Shown: piece after piece, positions 9,102-21,122 of the stretch
Layout of the letters: each line of letters begins with the position of its first letter
Numbering within the stretch: the stretch's first letter is position 1
DNA from: Isoetes taiwanensis
Lineage: Eukaryota; Streptophyta; Lycopodiopsida; Isoetales; Isoetaceae
NCBI GenBank assembly: GCA_021234155.1
Contig: JAJEKV010000003.1
Span: 9,362,413-9,426,412, forward strand
Direction of reading: 5' to 3'
DNA length: 64,000 nucleotides
Program-made: the position numbers and the translations under genes
The notes under the pieces: model-generated
What the model was told of the DNA's origin: nothing
The model's input: only the letters and a program-made list of their open reading frames with translations
Database searches by the model: none

Positions 9102-11224
9102 CTTGTGTATGCAGCTAGAAGCCTAAACGCAGGGGAACGACAACTGCGAGACCTGATAGAAGAGCAGACCCCGCCCAGACCACCCCCGGCAAGGAACCTA
9201 TTTGAAGATATGGAACCCATGACCCCAGAGGAGGAGATATCCCAGATGAGGACGGACCTGGAGCAGATAAAGGCAGGAATGGGTCCGCGCAAGCAGGAAT
9301 GGGTTCGGTGGGCAACGCTCAGTTGCCGCAAGCATCAGCTCGGAGAGCAGGAAGGGACAAGAAGAGGAGCAAGAGAAGGAGATCCTCCAGTCCGGAATCT
9401 TCCGACTCAAGTTCAGACTCGGACTCCGACTCAGAGGAAGAGGAAGAGCAGGCTCGGGACCGAACTGATGGAAGGCAAGGGAACACTGAAGATGGAAGGC
9501 AGAGGAACACCCCAGATGGACGACAAAGAGATACCAGGGCCTCTGACTACCAGAAGAAGGTAGATTCCGCACTGGGCAATGTATGGAAGGCCCGGAAACT
9601 GGAACAGTTCTCAGGGGAGAACAGGTCAGGATTGGAAGCAGAGGCATGGCTGGACGAAATGAGTGAGTACGGCAATGCTTATGGCATGAAAGACAAAGAC
9701 AAAGGCAGAGTTGCAACAGCCAACTTGAAGGGAGCCGCTTGGATTTGGTGGAAGGGTTATGCAAAGGCACATGGCTTAAGCAGGGATGCTTGTAAGTTCA
9801 GAAAGTTTGCTAAAGCCTTCAAGCGCCACTACGTCCCGAGGGAACATAAGTCCAGCATGATGCAGCAGTTTTATAGGTTGCAGCAAGGCAACAAATCAGT
9901 CCAGAAATATACAGAGGAATTCATGAGGCTAAGGCTGTATGTGCCGATATTGGGAGAGAAGCATGCAGTAGAAAGCTATATTGAGGGACTGAATGAGGAG
10001 ATCCGCAAGCTTGTGAGGGCAATAAACCCTAGGACAGTATCAGAAGCGGAATCCAAGGCTATAAGCTTGCAGGGGTCGGGACCTCAGAATAGCGGGCAGA
10101 GGCAGCAGTATTTCCAGGATAAAGGCAAGGCGACAGGAAGCCATAGCCCTAGGGCAGCCAGTCCAGGTCCAGCTAGAGCCCCATATGGTGGGAACCAGGG
10201 GAAACAGCAGGAGAAGAAGCAGGTGTCCTTCAAGGACAAGCAGGAGGGGTCAAACTACTCCAAAGCAGTGCGATCCTTTTTGCAGGCGATGCCCAAGGAA
10301 AAGAGGCAGGAGTGCATAGAAAAGCAGCTGTGCTTCAGGTGTTTCCAGCCAGGCCATAGGACAGCAAACTGCCCCTACGTCATGAGTGCAGCTCTAGCGG
10401 AGTTGGGAGATTGGGACGCTCTGTCTGACGACGACGGCGAAGAAGCCCGCGACTACATCCAGGGTGAGTGCCACATCTTTGCCGCAATAGATACAGAGCA
10501 AGCAGAGAGCCAGTATAAAGTAATTTCCACAGTAGGGAAGGCCAAGGCCAAGTCCTTCATAGTCTTGATAGACTCGGGAAGTAGCCATAACTTTGCATCC
10601 CCCAGAATGGTTCAAATGTTGAAGTTGAAGCCGCTAAAGTCAAAGCCAAGACCCGTTGTCTTAGCAAGTGGTGCAGTAAGGCAGACGGCGGGCAAGAGAA
10701 TTAACTTCGACATCGACTTGCCAGGGATTAATATCCAGATGGGGGCAGAAGTAATGGGCATTGGCAAGTATGACTTGATCATAGGAATGGAGTACCTTGG
10801 GCCAGCAGGGGCCATTATCGACTGTGGAAAGCGGAAGGTGACCTTCCCAACGCCTGACGGCAAGATCATCGAAATCACAGGTAAAGAAGTTGTTCCCATC
10901 ATGCAGTGCATGTCTTCTAAGAGGCTGTTCAAGTGCATCAAGAGCGAGCAGGTGGCGTACATCTTCAAGCTTGAGATTAGTGAGCCAGAATCGGAAGGAA
11001 GCAAAGAAGATAAGGTGCTCAGCAAGTTGCCGAAGCAAGTAGCTAAGCTGATCACGGAGTTCCATGATCTCTTTCCAGATGAGATCAAGCAGCTCCCTCC
11101 ATATAGGGGAGTCGAGTGCGAGATTGCACTCGAACCGGGAACAAAGCCAACAAGCAAGGCTCCATATAGAATGACAACGCAGGAGTTGTCGGAGCTAACT
11201 AAAAGCGATTCGGGAGCTGCTTGA
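9102..11224 (+). CDS. gag: Gag and protease, one frameshift
   Basis: The first frame (from about 9102, first in-frame ATG near 9210) is acidic and proline-rich. Near 9299 reading passes to the frame of the 641-residue ORF, a one-base-loss type shift. In order: a Ser/Asp/Glu-rich segment; a retrotransposon gag domain ([32 protein letters not shown]); a CCHC zinc knuckle [15 protein letters not shown] at about 10333-10377; an aspartic protease with active site [10 protein letters not shown] at about 10566-10595 and its IIGMEYLG flap region; then the start of reverse transcriptase ([11 protein letters not shown]). Gag coats the RNA and forms the particle; the protease matures the polyprotein. 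Gag and pol share one frame here. The frame ends at 11224 by a local break. Confidence 0.88.
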
Positions 11225-12690
11225 CCTAGGTTTCATTAGACCTAGTGTTTCGCCATTTGGAGCGCCCATTCTCTTCGTTAAGAAGAAGGATGGCAGTTTA
11301 AGGATGTGCATAGACTATAGGCAGTTGAACAAGCACACCATTAAGAACAAGTATGCGCGCTCCCGGATCAGATGACTTGATGGATCAGCTCCAAAGGCGC
11401 AAAGATCTTCTCAAAATCGACTTAAGGTCGAGGTTATCATCAGATCAGGATAAAGGAAGAAGATATCCATAAGACCGCCTTGTAACGCGGTATGGGCACT
11501 ATGAGTTCAGAATGCCTTTTCGGCTTATCGAATGCCCCATAACGTTCATGAGGCTCATGAACGACATCTTCGAGGAGTTTTAGACACCTTTGTGATTGTT
11601 TTCTTTGATGACATTTTGGTGTATAGCAGATCCCTTGAAGAGCACGTACAACACTTGAGAAGAGGCTTTGGAGAAGTTGAAGAGGCACCGGTTATGCGCC
11701 AAGTTGTCGGGTGCCACCGCAGCAGAGAAGGTGGAGTATCTAGGTCATGTGATCTCGCGAAGGCATCTCGCCGGATCTTGCAAAGATTGAAGCCGTCATC
11801 CGGTGGCGGGCGAAGAATGTGCATGAAGTCGGAAGTTTCCTCGGCCTAGCAGCGGTACTACAGAAGTTCGTGGAAGAACTTTGCCAAGATAGCAGCCCCG
11901 CTAACGGACTTTGACGAGGGCGAGAAGTGAAAGATTGGGTAGAGCATTGGCACAAGAAAGCCCAAGCGGGGGTTTGAATTGTTGAAGGAAGCTTTAACAA
12001 CAGCCCCGATCTTAACCCTTGGGACGGGAGAAAGATAAGCTTGTAGCGGCGGGGTATTAAAGTAAGATAGCTACAGAGCGGTGCTTATGCAAGAAGAGCG
12101 GGTGGTAGCGTATGATTCCAGGAAGATGAACGACGCCGAAACGCGCTACCCCACGCACGATCAGGAATTGCTTGCGGTTGTCAGGGCATTAGGAATTTGG
12201 AGGCACTACCTTTTGGGAAGGAAGTTCCAATTGGATACAGACCACCAGAGCCTCCAATATGTATTCACGCAACCACACCTCAACCCGAGGCAGAGAAGGT
12301 GGATGGAGTTCCTTGAAGAGTACGACTTTGATATAGTCTACAAGCCAGGGAAGCTTAATGTGGTAGTGGATGCGCTTTCAAGGCATCCCCTGACAACTAG
12401 AGTGCATTGCAATGCAATTTCGACGATCTCCAGCAACTTTGGTAAGATGATTGAAGAGTCCTTGCCAACGGACGTGGATTTCAAGGAAGTATGGGCAAGT
12501 CTCTCTAGGGAGGCTAGAACAGATAAGGAGCGGGAAGCCTTTAAACATTTTAAGAAGGAAGGCAACCTGTTATACCATAAGAACAAGTTGTGCGTACCCG
12601 AATCATCAGGTGTAAGGAAATTGATCCTCCACGACACGCACAACAGCCCAATAGCTGGCCATGCGGGATTCATGAAAACATATTTTTAAA
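11155..12690 (+). pseudogene. pol: Reverse transcriptase and RNase H, multiple frame breaks
   Basis: RT motifs run on after the gag-protease frame but in changing frames: [20 protein letters not shown] and [19 protein letters not shown] (about 11219-11345), and the catalytic FFDDILVYS box (about 11601-11627). At least four shifts occur between 11200 and 12080. RNase H is readable at 12081-12400 (YDSRKMNDAETRYPTHDQEL, DTDHQSLQYVF, VDALSRHPL). Integrase N-terminal zinc-binding residues begin near 12630 ([14 protein letters not shown]). Protein similarity stays high through the breaks, so the decay is recent or partly a sequencing artefact. Confidence 0.8.
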
Positions 12691-13943
12691 GTCTTGGCAG
12701 CAGCTATTATTGGCCGGGGAATGAAGAAGCGGTAGCTCGCTACATCAAGGAATGCCAGCTATGTCGGCCAGACAAAGGCGGAGTAAGCCGAATTCGGGGG
12801 CATTGGAGCCATTAGCGGTGCCAAACGCTAAGTGGGAGGTAATCAGCATGGATTTCATCACAGGACTCCCAAGAACGGCAAGAGGGAAGGATGCCTTGAT
12901 GGTAGTGGTCGACAAGTTGTCTAAGATGGCACATTTTGTGCCTTGGGACCACAGATCTGACTATGGATACAAACAAAGCTCTTCACCAAAGAGATCTTCG
13001 TGCTTCATGGCATGCCAAGGGAGATCATCTCCCGAGGGATCCGAAGTTCATGGCGCCTTTTGGCAAGACCTCTTTTGCGACAATCCGCACGAAGCTATCC
13101 ATGAGCATGGCATATCATCCTCAGACGGATGGCCAGACGAAGCGGACCAACAGAATTTTAGAGGACATGCTACGAAACTATGTCTGGAATAAGCAAAGTA
13201 TGTGGGAAGAATTTATTCACTTGGTGGAGTTTGCATACAATAGCACCAAGCAAGAATCATCCCAAATGTCGCCGTTTATGATCAATTACGGCTATCGATT
13301 GCCTAACTCGGACACTTGGCACAACCAGGTGTCAAAGGTGGAAGTTTCGCAGCAGATGTTGGCCGATATGCAGCAGCTTGTGGAAGAAGTTCGAGGTTAT
13401 CTGCTAGCAGCAAGAAGTCGTCAGAAGAGCATCGCCGACAAGCATCGAACAGTAAGAGAGTTCAAAGTTGGAGATGATGTTTGGCTCAAGATCAAGGTGA
13501 AGCAGGCAAAGCTCAGGATCGGCAATTGCAAGAAGCTTGCTCCAAGGTGGGCTGGACCTTTCAGAATAGTCAAGAGAGTAGGCAATCAATCCTACAAGCT
13601 AGACTTGCCAGCACACCTAAAGATTCATAACGTCTTCCACGTGAGTTTGTTGAAGAAGCATACTCCAAATCCAGACGAAGTCTTGGATTCTCCAACATTG
13701 TTGGAAATGACGGAGGAGCAGCTGGAAATAGTTCCAGAATTGATTCTTGATAAAGCTTTCAAGAAAACGAGGAGATCAGAATTCCTCCAGTATTTGGTCA
13801 AGTGGAAACACTTACCAGTGGAAGACGCGACGTGGGTACTTAAGAAAGATTTAGTAAAGCAGTATCCACAGTTTATGGAGCAATGGGACGGCAAGGTCAT
13901 CTCCGAAGAAATCGGCTCAGGCATGTCGATTTGTGTAGGTTAA
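12640..13943 (+). CDS. int: Integrase with C-terminal chromodomain
   Basis: The CQLC half of the HHCC zinc site is near 12750. The catalytic core starts in one frame (12830-12935: [28 protein letters not shown]) and passes to the frame of 12936-13943, with [13 protein letters not shown] at about 13110-13150. A GPY/F-like segment ([20 protein letters not shown]) precedes the chromodomain at about 13733-13890: ILDKAF, then [20 protein letters not shown] and QYPQFMEQW. Chromodomains of related integrases are known to read methylated H3 tails and steer insertion; the Y and W of YLVKW and the W of ATWV are kept. In this element the domain sits beside a self-encoded H3 tail. Confidence 0.88.
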
Positions 13944-14789
13944 TTCTTGTGTAATTAAGATTAATCTACGCATGTAACCTATCCTTAGTATGGGTCGCAT
14001 GCGTGTTACCGATGATGGGACCACTACGGTGATCTCTAGGGCGTGGTGTAATGTCAATGTAGGCATGACCGCGTTTCCGCTTGGGCGAGTGGAAGGTAGA
14101 TTAGAAAGTCTACTTACGTCCACTAAGTAGGCGACCTCGAGAGAAAGGAGGTCATGGAGGAATGCATTGATAGGGGAAAGCACCTTTAGCCCCATATATG
14201 CTTTGATAGGAGGAATCTATCCTTCCGCCCGCGAGAAGGATATCCTCCATCTTTGGGCAACTAGAGGTGTAGGCATGAGCGGCATATAGGCATATAGGTA
14301 TTTGTCTCCGGCCATAATGGAAGATTCACCCTCTTCCTACGTAGGAGATTAGCCATGCATCCATGTAGATAGGTGGGGTGGTCACCATATAACCAAAATT
14401 TTATTAATAATTAAATGGTACTAACGTAGTGTCGACCTGCAGGCCAATAGAGCGCTCCGGAGGGCAAGGAGGTCGAGCTACGAAGACTTGCAACACAAAT
14501 TTTGTTGGAATGTGTTGCAAGGAATCAAGAGTACCTCGGACGTTAATTTTAAATTTTGATAAACTTAATTGTCATGTTAAGTGAACTATGGAGTAATCTG
14601 TTTAGTAATGTTATGAATTGATAAGTTATTTCATAATATAATGATGTGATAATGTCATAAAAGTATTACCTTAAGGTAATCTTAATAAATGTGTAGGAAT
14701 TATAGTAGTTATCGTATGTATTAGGTTGATTGCAGGTTACGATGACCCCAAGGTGGGGAGACCCACGATGCTGCGGACAGCATCATTTC
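13944..14789 (+). other. 3' untranslated part of the retrotransposon
   Basis: No reading frame of note. A duplicated word CAAGGTGGGGAGA occurs near 14749 and again as the polypurine tract, suggesting a second priming site or a local duplication. Confidence 0.5.
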
Positions 14790-14802
14790 AAGGTGGGGAG
14801 AA
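14790..14802 (+). other. Polypurine tract
   Basis: AAGGTGGGGAGAA directly abuts the TGTGACG start of the 3' LTR, the position from which plus-strand DNA synthesis is primed. Confidence 0.85.
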
Positions 14803-16475
14803 TGTGACGTTCCAGCATAGTATACGGCCCCAGGACATATACCGTCTTTGCCCTCGTCAGCGTACCGCCACTCCGGTGGCGTATGCGCTAGCGTGTAGCC
14901 AGCGAAAGTGGCCCTAGGGGCAACGATGCGTGAAAATATGTGCAACTATTAATGTGCACATTTTCCAATGTACACATTAATGGAGCACACATTTCCAAGT
15001 GGACACTTCAATCCAAGTGGGCCACACCCATAGGTGCAATTAATGTGCACATTTTCCAATGTACACATTAACGTGGGCACACATTTCCATGTGTGCACAT
15101 TTGGCCACCTAGCCCTTAAAGGCAAGTGGGCCCATTTCCAATTATCCCACATGCCAAAAGGGGATAATTGAAAACCCTAGCCAACGCCCTTGTCTATATA
15201 GGGTAGGAAACCCTAACTAGCCCAATTTTCGATTTTAGGGCTTTAGAACTCTGTTTTGGCTACCTCAACAGCCAAAACCGCATCCCAGACTTCTGCTGGG
15301 GGAGAATTGCATCCTTAGTTTCTCTTGATTCGGCGTTTTAAACGGGATGGTCGAGCTTCAGGTCGGGAGGAGCCCCTCAAGGATGGGGTATTTGGCCAAT
15401 TAGATAGTCTAAACCCTATTTTAGTCATAGAATCAGTGGGTTTAGCCTATTAAATTGCCCATAGCGACCCTCTAGATCTCTAGATAGCGATTCTAACTAA
15501 AGAACCTAACTCTATGTTGTAGATTAGATCTAGTTCTTTAGTTCTACGTGGAAGTATATGGATGATGTATCTCTATGAACTCCTTGTATTGGGAAGGGGG
15601 TAGAGACCTAAAGCTTTGTAGTTGATGCTCCTAGAGTAGCCTCTCTAGCTGCTTGTAGATTCGCCCTGTGTGCACAAGAGCCACACAGGGATGTGGGTGG
15701 AGGGGCCAGACTGGCTAAGAAGGAGGTTCATGTCCTAACTCTTGAACGATCCCTCTGCTGTGTAAAGCCTACCAGGGATCATTGTGACTAGGTCTAATGC
15801 CTTGCCACTGCGTGTGGGCAAGGCATGGGCTCGACACCCGTGAAGTGGTGTTCACTTTCCAGTGGGTTCAGTCGAATACGGGCAGTGGCCCTCTAGTCAC
15901 CTTGAGTCAGCATGTAGATCTCTGGAGGGAGTGATCCCTACCTGCCCCATCGGAACTGGGAGGATGAACCCAGGAATAGCCCCCTTGGCTACGCATCCGG
16001 CGGGCTACAGTCAGGTCCCGACACTTTTCAGACCACTCTGCAAAGTGTGCACAGGAGGGGCGGATGGAGTGGACAACCCTAAGCCATGTTCATATGCCAG
16101 CCAAATCCATTGCCATGAATTCTGTCTGCAATGAACTCTGGAGACCCAAGCCGTCAGTCATCCCTTTGAGTCTGAGCCTTGGGTAGGATTCCTTATGTGA
16201 TGTGCTGATCTTTGTCTATGCAGATATGTGGAGGACCATCCTTCGTGATGGTCATATGATGTTGATATATGTGCTACTGACATGTATGTTTACGCTTCCG
16301 CAGCTAGGTAGGCCCTGAGGGAGACGGGGTGCAATGACCCTTCCACTCTTCCCACTGGAACCCGTCACGGTTGCAGTGTCATGTGGAGGGCCCTGTATTA
16401 GCATGGAGCTGGTATGGGGGATGAACTCCTGTTTGTATACGGTGAGGGCACCGTATGCGAGTAGGGGACGTCACA
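14803..16475 (+). repeat. 3' LTR
   Basis: TGTGACGTTCC to GGGGACGTCACA, colinear with the 5' LTR throughout, including the duplicated 97 bp U3 block. Single-base length differences from the 5' LTR cluster at CTG/CAG sites: TCTCTGGAG here against TCTCGGAG, CTACTGACATG against CTACGACATG, CCCTGAGG against CCCGAGG. Confidence 0.88.
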
Positions 16476-16480
16476 GATGA
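16476..16480 (+). repeat. Right target-site duplication GATGA
   Basis: Matches 3071-3075. Removing the element leaves GGTTCGATGAAATTCCC as the empty site. Confidence 0.88.
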
Positions 16481-17685
16481 AATTCCCAACCTTTTTGCAT
16501 ATGTGAACTTTAGTCCAACATGATAGCCAATAACTTACGAGCATGCTGCACATTGCAAAAATTATCCGGTCAGCCCATGTTAGGTGCCGTTATGTGCATG
16601 TGCACCTTCAACTTGTTATGTCATATTAGGCATGTAACGAATACCCTAAACTAACTCACTTAATCTCCTAGCATGCATACTTGGGCTTAAGCAAGAACAC
16701 CTTATTGCCCAACTCATTACTTTGGCAGCTTTTTTTTGTACAAGTTCGTACAAACATATTATATCTAAAAGAGTTCTTTATAGACAGAAAGGTGCTTATA
16801 AATTTGGTAGCTACAAAATAGTTCTTCGAATTAAGTATAAGCATCCGCTTCTCTATGATAGAGTAGTTGGACATGTTCCAACAGAAGAAGCAAAGAGGAT
16901 GGGTCAAGCAAGGAAACGTCTCATACATATCAAACTTCAAGTCTTAAACTTCATTAAATTTTATCAAGTGATACTTTTGCTTCTCAAAGAGCACATAAAT
17001 CATTGCTTATAACTGCAATGCAGGGCACAACTCCTAATTGGTAAAAATATGCACTCCTTGGAGACTGAAGACTGCAATATGACACCCAGATTGGCACCTA
17101 AACAGCTCAGATTGAAATTCAAAGCATTTGCAGTCCAGATGAGGACTGTGGACTCAACCAATGATTCAAGGCTTTCTCAAAACGGGCAGTGTTCCAAATT
17201 CGACGGCTCAGTATCAAGGGATCTCAATAAAAGACCATTGTCAAATCCAAGCACCTATTTTCTGTTTTACTGCCAACAACTCTGCAACCTGATTAAAATA
17301 ATTGTTTTTGACATCGCCGATTCATATTTAACAAGTATTTTGTGCTTAAGAAAACCTCATATAGGCATGACCTAATAATACAATGTTGGGAATGCTAGAT
17401 GACTTTAGAGTTAGACTCTTGGATTGGAATCCCACCTAAAAGGAACAATGAACCTGCTCTGTAAAGCAAATAATTTCCTAAGAACTTTTTTGCTGATTAT
17501 AAAAATTTCTCCAACTTCTGTTGTTATGCCTGCAGAGAACCATTGTATTAGATCAAAACCTACAATATATGTAGTGAAATATGACATCTTACCTTCAGAA
17601 GACTTTTCTGATATCGATAACCCTGAACATTACAAGCCAAATATCAGAACAGTTCGAAGCATTTGATAACAAACAGGTATCTCAA
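16481..17685. other. No recognisable gene
   Basis: Two plus-strand frames (16722-17012 and 17049-17375) look somewhat protein-like but match nothing that I recognise. The stretch is otherwise AT-rich. Confidence 0.3.
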
Positions 17686-17738
17686 GATTATAATATCCAG
17701 GGACTGAGCAACTTCCAAAAGAAAGTATGGAAATAAAC

Positions 17739-18293
17739 CTTATCGGTTCCATAGATGAAGTCACAGTAGGTGAACGCTGAAGCAAAATTGCTTTGACTTT
17801 TCTCGCCAACAAAGTGATGATAATCGTGATACTCTGGTCCACCATACAAGGGGATAAGTTTTGTTGGACTCCAAAGAAAATCATATCTGAACTGCGATTT
17901 CATAAAAATTTAGGAACTTAACTTTTTTTTTTTAGTTAAAGTAAATAATGACAGGAAACTCCTTCAAACTCACCCACTATGCGTGTCAAGTGCCTCAACA
18001 CTTCGCAAAATATTCCACAGCCAGAAGGTGATCATATGTCCAGGAACAAAAGCAGGGCCAACAAAGGTTGGGATGCCAAGCAATAGAATTTCAGAGCATA
18101 TGGAGCTGCAAAACTCATTGGGCACTAAATTCATGATGCATATAGTGAATTTTACTGTATCCCCAACTGCAATATAACCATCGATGGACCCAGTAATTGC
18201 CATAGTCTTCCACCAGAAAATAAACACTGAGTTGCAAAATGACTTCCCAAAAAGATGGCAATGGTAAGTCTGTCCTTCAGCCTATTAACTGTG
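17739..18293 (-). pseudogene. Sterol 4-alpha-methyl oxidase fragment, introns kept
   Basis: The minus strand carries at least two exons. Exon 18293-17974 begins after a TTTGCAG acceptor and reads LPLPSFWEVILQL, LVEDYGNYWVHRWLY and the His box HYMHHEFSA. After a frame break near 18135 it continues ILLLGIPTFVGPAFVPGHM and DTHSG. A GTGAGT...CAG intron (17973-17887, 87 bp) leads to YDFLWSPTKLIPLYGGPEYH, DYHHFVG and YGTDK at 17739. This is the plant SMO1-type C-4 sterol methyl oxidase, an ER di-iron enzyme. The N-terminus and the last exon are missing, so it is a relic. Retained introns show it was copied as DNA, not from mRNA. Confidence 0.8.
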
Positions 18294-18502
18294 CTGCAAA
18301 CGAGATTATTAAAAAAGTTAAGGTCAAGAAGCACTTTTTGCAGTCACCAGTGACTTCTTCACTCTTTCTATACATGGTGCAGAATATTCCCTAAGCAGTA
18401 GCTACTCTCACCAGCCTAAAACAACAGCCTAAAGAGTTCACCAGCCTAAGAATGCATTGAATATTTAAACCTTCATAGGTTAAAAGATCACCCATGCACT
18501 AT

Positions 18503-19340
18503 CTAAGTAAGTGATCTGGTCCAAAGCCCTGGAATAATTATTGTATACAGAACAACCTCATCACCAAGGTCATGCTTTGAGTGGGGCAAAGAGCTGTGAA
18601 AGCCAAGAAAAGGACGAGTAGGCCTTAATACACCATGGCCAATGGCCAAAGGATTGTTTACCAGTAGCAATTTTCCAACCTTCATATTTCTTGTAGCAAA
18701 TAATGTAAGGCCATTCCCATCCTTACAAGCACAGATAGAAACATGCCCTATATAATTGCTACATTTGAGTGCTTCTGCTGTGTTATTCTGCAAAATAACT
18801 GGCTAACTGATTAAACCCCCATAGTGCTTTGGTTTATAGAAATGACGCATTTGTGCATCATTTCTTTTAGCATCTTTAGCATCAGGAGCCTTATCACGAG
18901 CATGCTCAAGTGTGCTCGCTTTGTTATATTCCTGCAAGGCATATAAAGACCAAGCTTTCCTAAAGAGGCTTTTCACATGGGTAGCATCAAACTTTAGAGC
19001 ATGAAAAGCATCTGCAAGGGCCCTTACATAGTTATGCAACTTCATCCAGGCCTCTGACATATTAGAAAATGATTGCATGACAAGTTCTTTGGATTCTGAT
19101 GTGCCCTGCATCAATGCATTTGGTATAGGCATCGATGGCACCCTTTTAGTCATTCTTACCAAACAAACGATTGCCCTCAGCCATTAACTTCTCAAGCATA
19201 AGATCCCGGGGTGCAACACGCTCAAAAAACTGGACGTTTGCAAAATTATTCACTCTCACAACAAGTTTCTTATCTGCTCGTTTAGCTGGGTAGCGTTGGT
19301 CATCTTCCAAGCGTTGAGCATCCGCGGCACAAAGCAGATC
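18503..19340 (-). pseudogene. TPR-SET protein fragment
   Basis: Reading on the minus strand from about 19340: a lysine-rich start, then a TPR-like helix pair (MAEGNRLFGKND, a stop, then KGAIDA), further helices (AWMKLHNYVRALADAFHALK, SLFRKAWSLYALQEYNKAS) and, after one stop near 18803, the start of a SET domain (GNGLTLFATRNMKVGKLLLV). This resembles plant TPR-SET proteins related to the SMYD group. The catalytic NH-x-x-C and GEE-Y parts of SET are absent. It sits head-to-tail upstream of the SMO relic with no functional link known. Confidence 0.5.
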
Positions 19341-20618
19341 TAATCGCCTATGCCGGATGCAGCTGTGAAGAGAGGGAAGCCGACAGAAGGAGTGGGATGG
19401 AAATTACGGAATTTTTAGAATTTTCAGAACCGTTGATGCAGAAAATAAAAGATCCAATGGACAAGAGTTTTTTTGGCTGACGTGGCACGACACGTGGCAT
19501 AGCTAGGAATGCAGGAAATCGGGGAGGGGGGGTTAGGCAACCCTGCTAAAAAGTCCGAAAATTTCTCTTTCTTGCTCTTCAAGCAATCTCTCCGGTGACT
19601 TTTTACATTCCTTGCCCTGCAAGCCCTTTCCCTGCCTTTCTCAAAAATCGGTCCAAGCATTTCGACTGATTCTGTTTTGTGCATAGCGGATGCGCTAGAC
19701 CGTCGGTATGGCAGATGCTCTATAATAGATCAATCTTTCTGGCAAGAAATTCTCTATTGGTGTAACAGTATGGATGCCGGAATCCGGATGTCTGGGTTTT
19801 GTTGCCGGGTCTGCTCATCCTCTCCATCTAACCTTTTTGGTGTTGCAAGGATTCAGAGAGTATCTTGTGAGGTCCTCTTTCAGGGCTTCTGTAGCCCCGT
19901 CATTCTTTGTTTGAGGCGCGAAATACTAGAAGCGGTCCGATTTTATGACTGATTTTGGAGATGGACCCTTGGATGGCTAATTATTTTGTTATTTCTAGCT
20001 TATATAAGCGAATCCAAGAAATTTCGGCATTCCTTTCTGAATGCTTGCATATATTTTAGAAAACCATGCGGGAAATTATCAACGGATCAGCCTGTGGACA
20101 CTGCGCCTATGCAAGAGAGCTTCCGACATCAGTTTCGCAGGTGAATATGTGGGCTTTTTATTACAATATCATATAGGATAAAAATGATTCACCTCTGTAT
20201 CATAACAAAATTGTTGCAGTATCCTTTTCAGTGGCTTGGAGCTTCTGTAGCCCTTTTCATTCCGTCATTCTTTGAGCTTGCGGCATCAGCTTTCGACAAG
20301 TTTGTACTTACAATGCTTGGTTTCATTATCCGGTCTTTTGAGGAGTTCTTTTTATGGCATGCGCATCTAGAAGACGGATCTTGACAGAGCCCAAGAACAT
20401 GCACTCGATGGCTATTATGTTCCCAATCCGTGTTACAGGTGAGGTATCTGGTGCACTAAGATTTATTATGACGAGATATTGTCAAACGGGTCTGTCTCTC
20501 TCAAGCATGTTACACGAAGTTCTATTTGCTGGGAAAGATAGCAGTGTGAATCTTCCCATTCTGGAGACGGTCAAGAGATGCAACCCAACCAGGTTTTTCT
20601 TGAAAGAATACCGTAATA
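19341..20618. other. No recognisable gene
   Basis: A plus-strand frame near 20354-20640 reads as protein-like sequence (GEVSGALRFIMTRYCQTG) but has no domain that I know. It is interrupted by the MITE at 20628. Probably another gene fragment. Confidence 0.3.
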
Positions 20619-20627
20619 TAGAATGTT

Positions 20628-21122
20628 GGAACTCCGTATATATCATCCGGGATGTGGTCAATCCGGACAAAACAGAGTGGTTAATCCGGACATCCGGTAT
20701 CAGCCAGGGTGGTTAATCCAGACATCCGATATCAGCCAGGGTGGTTAATCTGGACATCCGATATCAGCCAAATGGTTAATCCAGACAAAAAGTGGTTAAT
20801 CCGGACAAAAAACCAAGCGTAGAACTGTGCGGCGGGGGCAGAAATTTTGATCAGATCACTCTTGCTGCTCCGTGGGCTGTTTGATCCGCTTTAAAAAGCA
20901 TGCCAATCGCTTTGTATGCCCCTTTTATGTTAGATTGATGAAGAGAGGAAGAGATTTAAGGCGAAATAGGGCAGAATCGATCAAAAAAAGGGCAAAAACA
21001 GTTGGTTTTTGGGCTTCAAACTGCGCAGTTCTTAATGGCTGATAACGGTGTCCGGATTAACCACAATGGCTGATAACGGGTGTCCGGGTTAACCACATCC
21101 CGGATGATATATACGGTCTTCC
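20628..21122. mobile_element. 495 bp Mutator-type MITE with 9 bp target duplication
   Basis: Flanked by a perfect 9 bp duplication TAGAATGTT (20619-20627 and 21123-21131). Ends are inverted repeats: GGAACTCCGTATATATCATC on the left, GGAAGACCGTATATATCATC read from the right, continuing through CCGGGATGTGG. A 9 bp duplication with long inverted repeats is the Mutator-superfamily signature. Inside the left end a unit of about 39 bp (GTGGTTAATCCGGACATCCG) is repeated about three times, with two inverted copies in the right end. No transposase. Confidence 0.85.

Larger units (their letters stand above)
3076..16475 (+). mobile_element. 13.4 kb Ty3/gypsy chromodomain LTR retrotransposon carrying two extra genes
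   Basis: Order on the plus strand: 5' LTR (3076-4761), tRNA-Met primer site (4763-4774), cargo of two transcription units (4968-8933), gag with CCHC knuckle and DSG protease (about 9102-11224), reverse transcriptase and RNase H (about 11155-12400, frame-broken), integrase and chromodomain (about 12560-13943), polypurine tract (14790-14802), 3' LTR (14803-16475), with GATGA on both sides. PR-RT-RH-IN order with a C-terminal chromodomain places it among chromoviruses. The unusual part is the 4.3 kb between primer site and gag, which in ordinary members is a short leader. The cargo lies on the same strand and inside the element, and I see no inverted repeats or target duplications marking it as a nested insertion. 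Confidence 0.9.

Noticed and set aside
16722-17012. 96-codon frame after the retrotransposon
   Set aside because: Protein-like but without recognisable motif, start context or homologue in memory; left as unassigned DNA.
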